Shown in pieces: positions 42,828 through 50,742 of a DNA stretch of 64,000 nt. Below the pieces are notes generated by a model that was not told the origin of the DNA, searched no databases, and was given only the letters and a program-made list of their open reading frames with translations. Made by a program: the position numbers and the translations under genes. Every line of letters starts with the position of its first letter. Position 1 is the first letter of the stretch. The stretch comes from Streptomyces sp. D2-8 (GTDB taxonomy: Bacteria > Actinomycetota > Actinomycetes > Streptomycetales > Streptomycetaceae): positions 124,001-188,000 of the forward strand of contig NZ_JAAHBP010000015.1 of assembly GCF_023184515.1 (NCBI RefSeq), read 5' to 3'.

Positions 42828-43649
42828 ATGAGCTCAGTTCTGCAGCCGGCCGCGACGGACCCGTATCCGCCGACCGCCGGGAAGTACCGGCCCGTCTCCT
42901 CGCACCTGGCCATAGCGCCGCCGGTGAGCGTGGTCATCCCGGCGATGAACGAGGCGGATAACCTTCCGTACGTCTTCAAGTCCCTGCCCGACTGGATCCA
43001 CGAAGTGGTCCTGGTCGACGGCAACTCCACCGACAACACCGTTGAGGTGGCCCGCGAGCTGTGGCCCGAGGTGAAGGTCGTCGAGCAGCGCGGCAAGGGC
43101 AAGGGCGACGCCCTGATCACCGGGTTCCAGGCCTGCTCCGGCGACATCATCGTGATGGTCGACGCGGACGGCTCGGCGGACGGCGGGGAAATCCTGTCGT
43201 ACGTCTCCGCCCTGGTCTCCGGCGCGGACTTCGCCAAGGGCTCCCGCTTCGCCAACGGCGGTGGCACCGACGACATGACCTTCATACGCAAGCTCGGCAA
43301 CTGGGCGCTGTGCACGGTCGTCAACCGCAAGTTCGGCGCCCGTTACACCGACCTCTGCTACGGCTACAACGCGTTCTGGCGCCACTGCCTCGACAAGATC
43401 GACCTCGACTGCACCGGCTTCGAGGTCGAGACGCTGATGAACATCCGGGTCGTCAAGGCCGGGCTCAAGGTGCAGGAGATCCCGAGCCACGAGTACCTGC
43501 GCATCCACGGCACCAGCAACCTGCGGGCCGTGCGGGACGGGCTGCGCGTCCTGAGGGTGATCCTGCAGGAGCGCTCCAACCGCCGCGCCCTGCGCCGCCG
43601 TTCGCCCCAGTCGCCGATGCTGGACGCGATGCGGGGAGAGGTGTCTTGA
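42828..43649 (+). CDS. GT2-family glycosyltransferase, DPM1-like
   Basis: 273 residues, no membrane segment at the C-terminus. The GT-A fold begins at PPVSVVIPAMNEADNLPYVFKSLPDW, with VVLVDGNSTDNT and the metal-binding DADGS in IIVMVDADGSADGGEI. FAKGSRFANGGGTDDMTFIRKLGN and TDLCYGYNAFWR resemble dolichol/polyprenyl-phosphate mannose synthases. It probably transfers a sugar from a nucleotide donor to a lipid or glycan. GAGAGGG lies 9 nt before ATG 42828. First of three coupled genes: the stop overlaps the TTG start of the next glycosyltransferase. Confidence 0.9.
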   Translation: MSSVLQPAATDPYPPTAGKYRPVSSHLAIAPPVSVVIPAMNEADNLPYVFKSLPDWIHEVVLVDGNSTDNTVEVARELWPEVKVVEQRGKGKGDALITGFQACSGDIIVMVDADGSADGGEILSYVSALVSGADFAKGSRFANGGGTDDMTFIRKLGNWALCTVVNRKFGARYTDLCYGYNAFWRHCLDKIDLDCTGFEVETLMNIRVVKAGLKVQEIPSHEYLRIHGTSNLRAVRDGLRVLRVILQERSNRRALRRRSPQSPMLDAMRGEVS

Positions 43650-44713
43650 GCGGTCCCGGCATCTCCGTCGTGATCTGCGCGTACACCGAGGACCGCTGGG
43701 AGGACATCCTCGCCGCGGTCTCCTCGGTCCGCGCGCAGTCCCGGCCGGCCCTGGAGACGCTGCTGGTCGTCGATCACAACGAGACGCTCCGGGAGCGTCT
43801 GGCCAAGGAGTACAAGGAGTCCTCCGACGGCAGGGAGTCCTCCGACGGCGCTGTGGTGCGGGTGCTCGCCAACGCGGGCCCCCGCGGCCTGTCCGCCGGC
43901 CGCAACACCGGCATCGCCGCCGCGCGCGGCGAGGTCGTGGCCTTCCTCGACGACGACGCCGTGGCCGAGCGCGACTGGCTGTGGCACTTCGCCGAGGCGT
44001 ACGGCGACCCGCGGGTGATGGCGGTCGGCGGGCGTACGGTTCCGGTCTGGGCGTCGGGGCGGCGGCCCGACTGGTTCCCGGAGGAGTTCGACTGGGTGGT
44101 GGGCTGCACGTATCTGGGCCTGCCGCGCGGCCGGGTCCGGGTGCGCAACGTGCTCGGCGGCAACGCCTCGTTCCGCCGCAGCGCCTTCGACGCGGCGGGC
44201 GGCTTCGCCACCGGCATCGGCCGGGACGGCGACAAACGCCCGCTGGGCTGCGAGGAGACGGAACTGTGCATCCGCCTCAGCCGCGCCCGGCCCGACGCGG
44301 TACTGCTGATCGACGACCGGGCGGTGATCCACCACCGGGTGCCCGAGATCCGCGAGCACTTCCGCTACTTCCGCACCCGCGCCTACGCCGAGGGCCTGTC
44401 CAAGGCCCTGGTGGCCCGGAGCGTCGGCGCCGAGAAGGGCTTGGAGTCGGAGCGCCGGTACGCCACCCGGGTCCTGCCGGCCGGGGTGGCCCGGGGGCTG
44501 CGGGACGCCCTGCTGGCCCGGCCCGGAGGTGCGGGACGGGCCGGCGCGATCGTGGCCGGGGTGCTGACGGCGGCGGGCGGTTACGTCGTCGGCAGCGTCC
44601 GGGCACGCCGCGGCGGAACGACGTTCTCGGTGCCCGAGGTGGAGGCGGCGCCGGGTGCGGGACCGTCGCGCGTGCCGGCCGAGGGAGCGGCCAGGGGAGG
44701 GGCGAGTCCGTGA
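43646..44713 (+). CDS. GT2-family glycosyltransferase, TTG start
   Basis: 355 residues. GT-A motifs: GISVVICAYTEDRWEDILAAVSSV, NAGPRGLSAGRNTGIAAARGEVVAFLDDDAVAE (metal-binding DDD), and CEETELCIRLSRA where homologues have the ED acceptor-site pair. The only plausible start is TTG 43646, overlapping the previous stop as TTGA and preceded by GGAGAGG at 4-5 nt. A short in-frame duplication gives ESSDGR-ESSDGA around residues 58-68. The C-terminus has a hydrophobic stretch (AGAIVAGVLTAAGGYVVGSV) that may contact the membrane. Coupled by GTGA to the deacetylase gene. Probably assembles a surface polysaccharide or glycolipid. Confidence 0.88.
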   Translation: MSGPGISVVICAYTEDRWEDILAAVSSVRAQSRPALETLLVVDHNETLRERLAKEYKESSDGRESSDGAVVRVLANAGPRGLSAGRNTGIAAARGEVVAFLDDDAVAERDWLWHFAEAYGDPRVMAVGGRTVPVWASGRRPDWFPEEFDWVVGCTYLGLPRGRVRVRNVLGGNASFRRSAFDAAGGFATGIGRDGDKRPLGCEETELCIRLSRARPDAVLLIDDRAVIHHRVPEIREHFRYFRTRAYAEGLSKALVARSVGAEKGLESERRYATRVLPAGVARGLRDALLARPGGAGRAGAIVAGVLTAAGGYVVGSVRARRGGTTFSVPEVEAAPGAGPSRVPAEGAARGGASP

Positions 44714-45510
44714 GCGACGCCCGCGTACCGATCCTCATGTACCACGCGGTCGCGACCGACCCGAACGAGGCGACCCGCGCCCTGTCGGTCACCCCGGAGG
44801 CGTTCGCCGAGCAGATGGCGGTGCTCGCGGACCGGGGTCTCAGGCCGGTCACCACGGCCGGACTGGCGGCGTGCTGGCGCTCCGGCCGCGCACTGCCGGA
44901 GCGGCCGGTCCTCATCACCTTCGACGACGGCTACGAGGGCGTGCACCGGCACGCCCTCCCCGCGCTCGCCAAGCACGGCTTCCCGGCCACCCTGTTCGTC
45001 TCGACCGGGTGGCTCAGAGGGCCGTACGACACCGGGGGCGGCCTGGACACCATGCTGGACTGGGACCAGGTCCGCGAACTCGCGGCGGGCGGCGTCGAGA
45101 TCGGCGGGCACAGCCACAGCCACCCGCAGCTCGACCAGGTCTCCGACGCCACCCTGCGGTTCGAGCTGATCCACTGCAAGGAGATCATCGGGGACCAACT
45201 GGGCACCGTCCCGGCCTCGTTCGCCTACCCCTACGGCTACTCCAGCCGCCGGGTCCGGCAGACGGTGCGCGAGACGGGCTACGCCCAGGCCCTCGCCGTC
45301 GGCAACGGCCTCGCGCGCCGCGCGCAGGGGCCGTACGCGCTGCGGCGGGTGACGGTGCGCCGCAGCACGGGTATCGAGGAGTTCGAGCGGATCGTCGAGG
45401 GCCGCGCGATCGCCCGTACGTTCGCCGGGGACCGTGCCCTGACCCAGGGATACGCCCTGGTGCGCAGGGCCCGGCAGGCGCGCGGGCTGGTCTCCCGCTC
45501 CGGGGGCTGA
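44710..45510 (+). CDS. polysaccharide deacetylase (NodB homology, CE4)
   Basis: 266 residues. CE4 motifs: motif 1 LITFDDGYEG with the catalytic Asp and metal-binding Asp, motif 2 HSHSHPQ with two metal-binding His, and motif 3 SFAYPYGYSSRRV. Start region PILMYHAVATDP is typical of PgaB-like deacetylases. It would remove acetyl groups from N-acetylated sugars of an exopolysaccharide or cell-wall glycan. No signal peptide is present, so it may act in the cytoplasm on lipid-linked intermediates. GTG 44710 overlaps the glycosyltransferase stop codon, with an AGGGGAGGGG ribosome-binding region. Last gene of the operon. Confidence 0.92.
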   Translation: MSDARVPILMYHAVATDPNEATRALSVTPEAFAEQMAVLADRGLRPVTTAGLAACWRSGRALPERPVLITFDDGYEGVHRHALPALAKHGFPATLFVSTGWLRGPYDTGGGLDTMLDWDQVRELAAGGVEIGGHSHSHPQLDQVSDATLRFELIHCKEIIGDQLGTVPASFAYPYGYSSRRVRQTVRETGYAQALAVGNGLARRAQGPYALRRVTVRRSTGIEEFERIVEGRAIARTFAGDRALTQGYALVRRARQARGLVSRSGG

Positions 45511-45585
45511 CCTGCACCGGGGCAACATGCCGCGTGCACCTGGAAACCGGGTGCACGCGGCGTCCCCGTGCCGGATCATGGCGGC

Positions 45586-46680
45586 ATGTCTGGAAACCCG
45601 CACGAGGCGCTGCCGATCCGGCTCAACGTCGACGACTCCGACTCCCCGTCCGACGTCGTCGACGCGCTGTTCCTCGGCCGCTTCGCGACGGGCGAGCAGC
45701 CGTACTCCCACGCGGTGAACATCGACCGCGTGCGGTCCGGGGCGACGCTGATGCCGTCCGGCGCCCGGGTGCTGCGCGTCGCCCGGGACGACGACCGCAG
45801 CGCGACCCTCGCCGAGGGCGACGGCTGGACGCTGCTGGTCTCCCGCTGGAACCGGGGCGCCGACGTCACGGTGACGGCGACCAGCGAGGAACTGGCGAAG
45901 AAGGTCCTCGACCAGGCCACGGACGGCGCGGCGGACGAGCCCGAACCGCAGCCGGAGAACGTCACGATGGGCTTCTGGTACGTCTCCCCGCGCCGCGGCC
46001 CGCACCGCACCACCCGCCAGATCGCGGCGGGCACCTGGGACGAGGTCCGGCCCAACTACACCGCGCCGGTGGCGGACGCCATGGACCGCCTGATGAAGAC
46101 GACCCCCGAGGACATCGCGGGCCGTCTGCTGCTGCTGCACGGCCCGCCGGGCACCGGCAAGACGTCGGCGCTGCGGACGCTGGCCCGTTCCTGGCGCGAC
46201 TGGTGCCAGGTGGACTGCGTCCTGGACCCCGAGCGGCTCTTCTCCGACGTCGGCTATCTCATGGACATCGCCATCGGCGAGGAGGACGCGACGGGCAAGG
46301 GCCGCTGGCGGCTGCTGCTCCTGGAGGACTGCGACGAGCTGATCCGCGGCGAGGCCAAGCACACGGCGGGCCAGGCGCTGTCGAGGCTGCTGAATCTGAC
46401 GGACGGACTGCTCGGCCAGGGCCGCAACGTCCTGGTCGGCGTCACGACCAATGAGGACCTGGAGCGCCTGCACCCCGCCGTGGTCCGGCCCGGCCGCTGC
46501 CTCGCCCGGATCGAGGTCGGTCCGCTGACCCGTTCCGAGGCGGTGAGCTGGCTGGGCCACGAGGACGGCGTGGGCCGTGAAGGCGCGACGCTGGCGGAGC
46601 TGTACGCGCTGCGCCGGGGCACGTCCCCGACGGCCCTGCCGGAGCCGCGCGGGGGCGTCGACGCGGGGCTGTATCTGTAG
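45586..46680 (+). CDS. AAA+ ATPase with DUF5925 N-terminal domain
   Basis: 364 residues. The N-terminal 150 residues form an uncharacterised domain (DUF5925-like: LNVDDSDSPSDVVDALFLGRFATG, MPSGARVLRVARDD, GDGWTLLVSRW). The AAA domain follows: Walker A HGPPGTGKTSALRTLARSW, Walker B WRLLLLEDCDELI, sensor-1 NVLVGVTTNEDL and the arginine-finger region HPAVVRPGRCLA. ATG 45586 is chosen over ATG 45568 because a GATCAT -10-like element would permit leaderless translation; neither has a ribosome-binding site. It stands alone, and the partner or substrate is unknown. Confidence 0.85.
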   Translation: MSGNPHEALPIRLNVDDSDSPSDVVDALFLGRFATGEQPYSHAVNIDRVRSGATLMPSGARVLRVARDDDRSATLAEGDGWTLLVSRWNRGADVTVTATSEELAKKVLDQATDGAADEPEPQPENVTMGFWYVSPRRGPHRTTRQIAAGTWDEVRPNYTAPVADAMDRLMKTTPEDIAGRLLLLHGPPGTGKTSALRTLARSWRDWCQVDCVLDPERLFSDVGYLMDIAIGEEDATGKGRWRLLLLEDCDELIRGEAKHTAGQALSRLLNLTDGLLGQGRNVLVGVTTNEDLERLHPAVVRPGRCLARIEVGPLTRSEAVSWLGHEDGVGREGATLAELYALRRGTSPTALPEPRGGVDAGLYL

Positions 46681-46702
46681 GAGCTTCACATCTGTAGGAG
46701 CT
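46673..46702 (+). repeat. 13-bp direct repeat after the AAA ATPase gene
   Basis: ATCTGTAGGAGCT occurs at 46673-46685 and 46690-46702. The first copy contains the TAG stop of the ATPase gene and the second lies in the 5' region of the DUF72 gene. Confidence 0.7.
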
Positions 46703-46730
46703 CCACGCTCGCTGGTGTTTTGATGGGTGT

Positions 46731-47507
46731 ATGACCCTGTTCGTCGGCACGTCCGGGTGGCAGTACAAGGACTGGCGGGACGTCCTGTACCCGTCCGGGC
46801 TGCCGATGCGGCTCTGGCTGGAGGAGTACGCGCGGCACTTCGCCACCGTCGAGATCAACAACGCCTTCTACCGGCTGCCGGCCCGGGAGACCTTCGAGGG
46901 CTGGCGGGGGCGGGTGCCCGGGGACTTCGTCGTCGCGGTCAAGGCGAGCCGCTATCTGACCCACATCAAGCGGCTCAAGGACCCCGAGGAGCCGGTGCAC
47001 CGCCTGATGAGCCACGCGGCGGGCCTCGGCGAACGGCTCGGCCCGGTCCTGCTCCAGCTCCCGCCCACCCTGCGCGCCGACCCGGGCCTGCTGGACGCCT
47101 GTCTGGCCTGCTTCCCGGCTTCGACCCGGGTCGCGGTCGAGCCGCGCCACGACTCCTGGTGGACACCCGAGGTCCGCCGCGTCCTGGAGTCCCGGCGTGC
47201 CGCCCTGTGCTGGGCCGACATCCTGGCCCGCCCCGCGACGCCCCTGTGGCGCACCGCCGACTGGGGCTACGTCCGCTTCCACCAGGGCCGCGCCCGGCCC
47301 TGGCCCCGCTACGGCCGCCGCTCCCTCGCCACCTGGCTCGACCGCATCACCACGACCTGGCCCGGCGGCGAGGACGTCTACGCGTACTTCAACAACGACC
47401 CGGGCGGCGCGGCGGTGGAGGACGCGATGGCGTTCTCACGGGCGGGGAGGTCGGCGGGACTGGACATCACACGGACACCCGAGCGACTGGCGCAGCAGTC
47501 CGGTTAG
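46731..47507 (+). CDS. DUF72 family protein
   Basis: 258 residues of DUF72 (YecE family), a TIM-barrel protein of unknown activity. Landmarks: FVGTSGWQYKDWRDVLYP at the N-terminus, HFATVEINNAFYRLP, FVVAVKASRYLTHIKRL, LGPVLLQLPP, VAVEPRHDSWW and DVYAYFNNDPGGAAV near the end. ATG 46731 has no ribosome-binding site and may be leaderless. It lies 50 nt after the AAA ATPase gene on the same strand and converges on the GntR gene with a 6-nt gap. Confidence 0.93.
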   Translation: MTLFVGTSGWQYKDWRDVLYPSGLPMRLWLEEYARHFATVEINNAFYRLPARETFEGWRGRVPGDFVVAVKASRYLTHIKRLKDPEEPVHRLMSHAAGLGERLGPVLLQLPPTLRADPGLLDACLACFPASTRVAVEPRHDSWWTPEVRRVLESRRAALCWADILARPATPLWRTADWGYVRFHQGRARPWPRYGRRSLATWLDRITTTWPGGEDVYAYFNNDPGGAAVEDAMAFSRAGRSAGLDITRTPERLAQQSG

Positions 47508-47513
47508 GACGCC

Positions 47514-47882
47514 CTACTCCCCGTAGACCGCCCGCAGGGCGTCCCGGACCGCGGCGAGCGCGGCGTCCTCGCCCAGCCCGAGCCTCCTGGCCCGCTCCGC
47601 ATAGGCCTGTGCGGCCGAGGCCAGCTCGCGGTCCGCCGCCGAGCCGGCGGCGGCCACGAACGTGCCGTTGCGGCCCCGCGTCTCGATCACCCCGTCCGCC
47701 TCCAGCGCCCGGTACGCCTTGGCGACCGTGTTCGCGGCGAGTCCCAGTGACTCGGCCAGCCCCCGCACGGTCGGCAGCCGGTACCCCACCGGCAGCGCAC
47801 CCGACCGCGCCTGCTCGGAGATCCGCGCCCGCACCTGCTCGTAGGGCGGAGCACTGTCGTCGATGTCGATCTTCAAGGTCAC
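47514..47882 (-). CDS. YtrA-type GntR regulator
   Basis: 122 residues: a GntR winged helix (PPYEQVRARISEQARSGALPVGYRLPTVRGLAESLGLAANTVAKAYRALEADGVI) and a short two-helix dimerisation tail, the YtrA layout that usually controls ABC transporters. GTG 47882 (protein VTLKIDIDD) is preferred because GACAAT lies 6 nt upstream, pointing to a leaderless mRNA; the open frame 54 nt further upstream is not family-like. Divergent from a GNAT gene. No ABC transporter is nearby. Confidence 0.88.
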   Translation of the reverse strand: MTLKIDIDDSAPPYEQVRARISEQARSGALPVGYRLPTVRGLAESLGLAANTVAKAYRALEADGVIETRGRNGTFVAAAGSAADRELASAAQAYAERARRLGLGEDAALAAVRDALRAVYGE

Positions 47883-47953
47883 AGGCCGATTGTCGCGCAC
47901 CCGGCGGAAAATGAGAGGCACCCCGGACTTGTCCACGCGTAGCGTGCGCCACC

Positions 47954-48883
47954 ATGACCGTGATCGTGCGCGACCTGCGCCCCGACGTCCGAGCCGACGC
48001 CGAGGGCTTCTCCGACACCCGCCGCCTCGCCCTGCCGTACATGCTCTCCACGCCCGAGTCGGTGGTGCACACCCTGACGCACGCCCACCCGGACGCCCGC
48101 TTCGGGCAGCTCGTCGCCGAGGAGGACGGCGAGATCATCGGCACGGCCCAGGTGCATGTCGCCCACGACAGCCCGGAACCCGGCCAGGGCTCCGCCAACA
48201 TCTATGTGCGCCCCGGCCGCAGGAACCGCGGCGCCGGTTCGCTCCTGCTGCGCACCGCCGAGGAGCGCCTGGGACGCCTGGGCGTCACGAAGCTGTTCAC
48301 CTGGGTGCTGGACGAGCCGGACAACCGCGCCTTCGCCGAGCGGCACGGCTTCCGGGCCAGCCGTTCCGCCTGGTTCCTGCGCCTGGACCTGAAGGCCGGT
48401 GCCCTGCCGCCCCGCCAGGACCTCCCGGCGGGCGTCGAGCTGCGCACGGCCGCCGACTTCGCGGACGACCCGCGCCCTGTGTTCGAACTGGACGCGGAGA
48501 CCACGTCGGACGAACCGAGCGACATCGACGTGGAGTTCACGGACTACGACGCGTGGATCGAGGAGACCTGGAGGCACCCGCTCCTGAACCGCGACCTGAC
48601 CACGATCGCGGTCGTCGACGGCCGCCCCGCCGCCTTCAGCGTGGCGTACACCGACGGCGACTCCCGCTACGGCACCGCCATGACCGGCACCTCCCGCGCG
48701 TTCCGCGGCCGGGGCCTGGCGAAGCTCGCCAAGAACGACTCCCTGCATCGCGCCCGCGCCGCGGGGTACACGGAGGCGTTCACCGGCAACGACACCGGCA
48801 ACGAGCCGATGATCGCCATCAACAAGTGGTTCGGCTACGAGATCTGCGCGAAGGAAGTGCGTTATGTCCGCGAACTCGGCTGA
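47954..48883 (+). CDS. GNAT acetyltransferase, two tandem domains
   Basis: 309 residues. Two GNAT folds are visible: the first with GSANIYVRPGRRNRGAGSLLLRTAEERL (acetyl-CoA loop RxxGxG-like) and HGFRA, the second with AMTGTSRAFRGRGLAKLAKNDSLHRARAAG and NEPMIAINKWFGYE. Double-GNAT proteins of this type acetylate small amines or antibiotics, but the acceptor cannot be deduced. ATG 47954 follows a TAGCGT -10-like element without a ribosome-binding site. The 3' end overlaps the DUF402 gene by 20 nt, so the two are cotranscribed. Confidence 0.88.
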   Translation: MTVIVRDLRPDVRADAEGFSDTRRLALPYMLSTPESVVHTLTHAHPDARFGQLVAEEDGEIIGTAQVHVAHDSPEPGQGSANIYVRPGRRNRGAGSLLLRTAEERLGRLGVTKLFTWVLDEPDNRAFAERHGFRASRSAWFLRLDLKAGALPPRQDLPAGVELRTAADFADDPRPVFELDAETTSDEPSDIDVEFTDYDAWIEETWRHPLLNRDLTTIAVVDGRPAAFSVAYTDGDSRYGTAMTGTSRAFRGRGLAKLAKNDSLHRARAAGYTEAFTGNDTGNEPMIAINKWFGYEICAKEVRYVRELG

Positions 48884-49364
48884 CCTGCCCCCGCAGCTGG
48901 AGGTCGTGCTCGTCAAGGCGGGCCGTACGAAGATCCGTTACACCGGAGAGCTGCTGACGGACGACGGCACGCGCGTCGCGGTCCGCGCGCCGTGGGCGGG
49001 CTCCGGCGTCCGCGACTTCGGCTTCGTCCGCTTCGAGCCCGGGGACGTCTTCACCGAGTACTACTGGCGCGACCGCTGGTACGCGGTGAAGGAGGTCCGC
49101 TCCGCCACGGGCGCGCTGAAGGGCTGGTACTGCGACGTCACCCGACCCGCGCGGCGCTCCGGTCCGGAGCTGGTCGTGGAGGATCTCGACCTGGACCTGT
49201 GGCGCTCCGCGGACGGCACGGACGTACGGCGCCTCGACGAGGACGAGTTCGCCGCGAGCGGCCTCGGCGAGTCGGACCCGGAGGCGGCGTCCGCCGCGCT
49301 GGCGGCGCTCGACGAGCTGGAGTCACTGGCCCGCGGCGACGGCTTCACCGCGCTCCTGGCCTGA
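48864..49364 (+). CDS. DUF402 family protein
   Basis: 166 residues. The DUF402 domain is the nucleotide-hydrolysing fold known from FomD and Ntdp: GDVFTEYYWRDRWYAVKEVRSATGALKGWYCDVTRPA contains the conserved Tyr/Lys-rich strand, and LVVEDLDLDLWRSADG supplies the Asp cluster for metal. It may hydrolyse nucleoside di/triphosphates or nucleotidylated metabolites. GGAAG precedes ATG 48864, inside the GNAT gene. Its C-terminal 42 nt overlap the convergent methyltransferase gene. Confidence 0.88.
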   Translation: MSANSADLPPQLEVVLVKAGRTKIRYTGELLTDDGTRVAVRAPWAGSGVRDFGFVRFEPGDVFTEYYWRDRWYAVKEVRSATGALKGWYCDVTRPARRSGPELVVEDLDLDLWRSADGTDVRRLDEDEFAASGLGESDPEAASAALAALDELESLARGDGFTALLA

Positions 49365-49955
49365 CGCCCCGGGCTGCGCGACCACCGCGTACCGCTCGTC
49401 CGTCACCGCCCTGCCCCACAGCAGCGGGTCGTCCGAGAGCCGCTCCACGCGCACCCGCCCGGCGATCGGGGCGAGCAGGCCGGTGAGCCGCCCGGCGGAT
49501 ATGCCGACCGGCTCGACGCTCCCCCACACGCCCTCGACCAGCACGAGCCGCCCGCCCGGCCGCAGCAGCCCGCACCAGTACCTGAGGGCGCGGCCGGGGT
49601 CGGGCAGGGCCCACAGGACATGCCGGACGAGCACGGCGTCGAAGCGCTGTTCCCCGACCGGGGGTGCCGCGGCGTCACCGACGAGGAACACCGCGTCACG
49701 CCCGGCGAGCTTCTCCCTGGCGAGCGTCACCATCGCCGGGGAGAGGTCGACGCCCGTCACCCGGTGCCCTTGCTCGGAGGCGAGGAGTGACAGGCTGCCG
49801 GTGCCGCACCCGAGGTCGAGGACGTCGCCCGCCCGTCCGGGCAGCCAGCCCCGCAGTCGCCCGGCCCAGGCGCGGCGCACCTCGGGATCGCGCAGGCCGT
49901 GGTCCGGCTCCTCGTCGAAGGAGGCTGCCTCGGCGTCCCAGTCCACGTTCGTCAT
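49323..49955 (-). CDS. class I SAM-dependent methyltransferase
   Basis: 210 residues. Motif I VLDLGCGTGSLSLLA, acidic residue after strand 2 in VTGVDLSPAMV, motif II region FLVGDAAAPPVGEQRFDAVLVRHVLWALPDP and post-motif LRPGGRLVLVEGVWG place it in methyltransferase family 11/25. ATG 49955 (MTNVDWDAEAASFDEEPDHGL) is where family similarity starts; a CACTCT -10-like element lies 7 nt upstream and no ribosome-binding site is present. The acceptor is unknown. Upstream, 94 nt at 49956-50090 hold a hairpin belonging to the small gene on the other strand. Confidence 0.9.
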   Translation of the reverse strand: MTNVDWDAEAASFDEEPDHGLRDPEVRRAWAGRLRGWLPGRAGDVLDLGCGTGSLSLLASEQGHRVTGVDLSPAMVTLAREKLAGRDAVFLVGDAAAPPVGEQRFDAVLVRHVLWALPDPGRALRYWCGLLRPGGRLVLVEGVWGSVEPVGISAGRLTGLLAPIAGRVRVERLSDDPLLWGRAVTDERYAVVAQPGASGQERGEAVAAGQ

Positions 49956-50043
49956 GGGCCCAAGAGTGACACCCGCCACTGACACTCGAATCGTGACTGC
50001 CGCCACTGACAGACCAGGAGCGATGAGTAACTCTCCCCCGAAA

Positions 50044-50079
50044 GGTCTACCTCCGTGAGAACGCGGAACCCGGTAGACC
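50044..50079 (+). promoter_or_regulatory. hairpin in the leader of the 44-residue gene
   Basis: GGTCTACC (50044-50051) and GGTAGACC (50072-50079) pair perfectly, with TCCG/CGGA pairing inside. The hairpin ends 3 nt before AAGGAGG, so it could act as a cis-acting leader or as a binding site. Confidence 0.5.
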
Positions 50080-50094
50080 CTGAAGGAGGCAGCC

Positions 50095-50229
50095 ATGCGC
50101 CGTGTGACCGTGCAGAAGCCCCTGAAGAAGACGGACGTCCGCCGGGTCCGCGAAGAGGCCGAGGAGTGCCCCGCGGGGCGCCCCGAGGTGCGCAAGGACA
50201 TCGCCCGCACCTGGTGGCCGGACGCCTGA
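50095..50229 (+). CDS. 44-residue conserved-looking basic protein
   Basis: Short gene encoding 44 residues, beginning MRRVTVQKPLKKTDVRRV and ending DIARTWWPDA. AAGGAGG at 50083-50089 lies 5 nt before ATG 50095, the best ribosome-binding site in the area, and codons end in G or C. The peptide is very basic with a Trp-Trp-Pro end and should be soluble. I believe similar short proteins occur in other Streptomyces, but I cannot name a family. It lies antisense to the frame that continues from the broken GNAT gene and may mark where that gene was cut. Confidence 0.6.
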   Translation: MRRVTVQKPLKKTDVRRVREEAEECPAGRPEVRKDIARTWWPDA

Positions 50230-50244
50230 ACGGCCGGTGCCGGT

Positions 50245-50559
50245 CATAAGGCGCGCAGGAGCTGCCGCCCGCGGGGGTCGGAGCAGCGGCCGCCCCACTC
50301 CCCCGCCGCGCGCGGTGGGGTGGACGGCGATGATGTCGAGGAAGAGATGGTCCTCGAACGCCTCGACCACGACGAGCCCGGTCACGGGCTCTCCCGTCAC
50401 GAACACCTTGCCCGCGGCCACGTTCGCCTCGTGGTCCTCCTCCATGGGCTGCGGCACCCGCCCGATGCGCTCGACGTAGGGGCGGAGGGCCGCGTCGATC
50501 ACGTCCTTGGCGACCGGTACGTCGGCGGCACCGGCCGACCGGATCTCCTCGCCTGCCAT
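50245..50559 (-). pseudogene. GNAT acetyltransferase, C-terminally truncated
   Basis: From ATG 50559 the frame reads as the N-terminal half of a GNAT protein: IRSAGAADVPVAKDVIDAALRPYVERIG, VFVTGEPVTGLVVVEAFEDHLFLDIIAVHPTARGGGVGRPLLR. After the acetyl-CoA loop the sequence turns into low-complexity Pro/Arg/Ala and runs antisense through the 44-residue gene, so strands 5-7 and the last helix, about 60-70 residues, are missing. A second frame shows GRQLLRAL followed by a stop near 50245, suggesting indels in the loop. TACCGT 7 nt before ATG 50559 suggests that it was transcribed as a leaderless mRNA. Confidence 0.65.
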
Positions 50560-50742
50560 GCCCGCGACGGTACCTACCTGATGCCAGCCCGAACACTCCC
50601 TTAAGCGGGCCATAAGGATCTCCTCCACCCGCCCTCAGCAGGCGATTTCACGGTTCTCAGGGGCTAGCTTCGGACCACCCCACGGGGATCCGGCCCAGTC
50701 GGGCCCGGACCTGTCCCATGAACCGTTTCGAGGAGTTCCCGC

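Noticed and set aside
42625..42831. A 68-codon frame in the leader of the glycosyltransferase operon
   Set aside because: No ribosome-binding site, overlaps the real start region, and no family resemblance.
50600..50742. A DasR (dre) site upstream of the chitin-type LPMO
   Set aside because: Only a few bases around 50665-50680 resemble the consensus; not enough to call.
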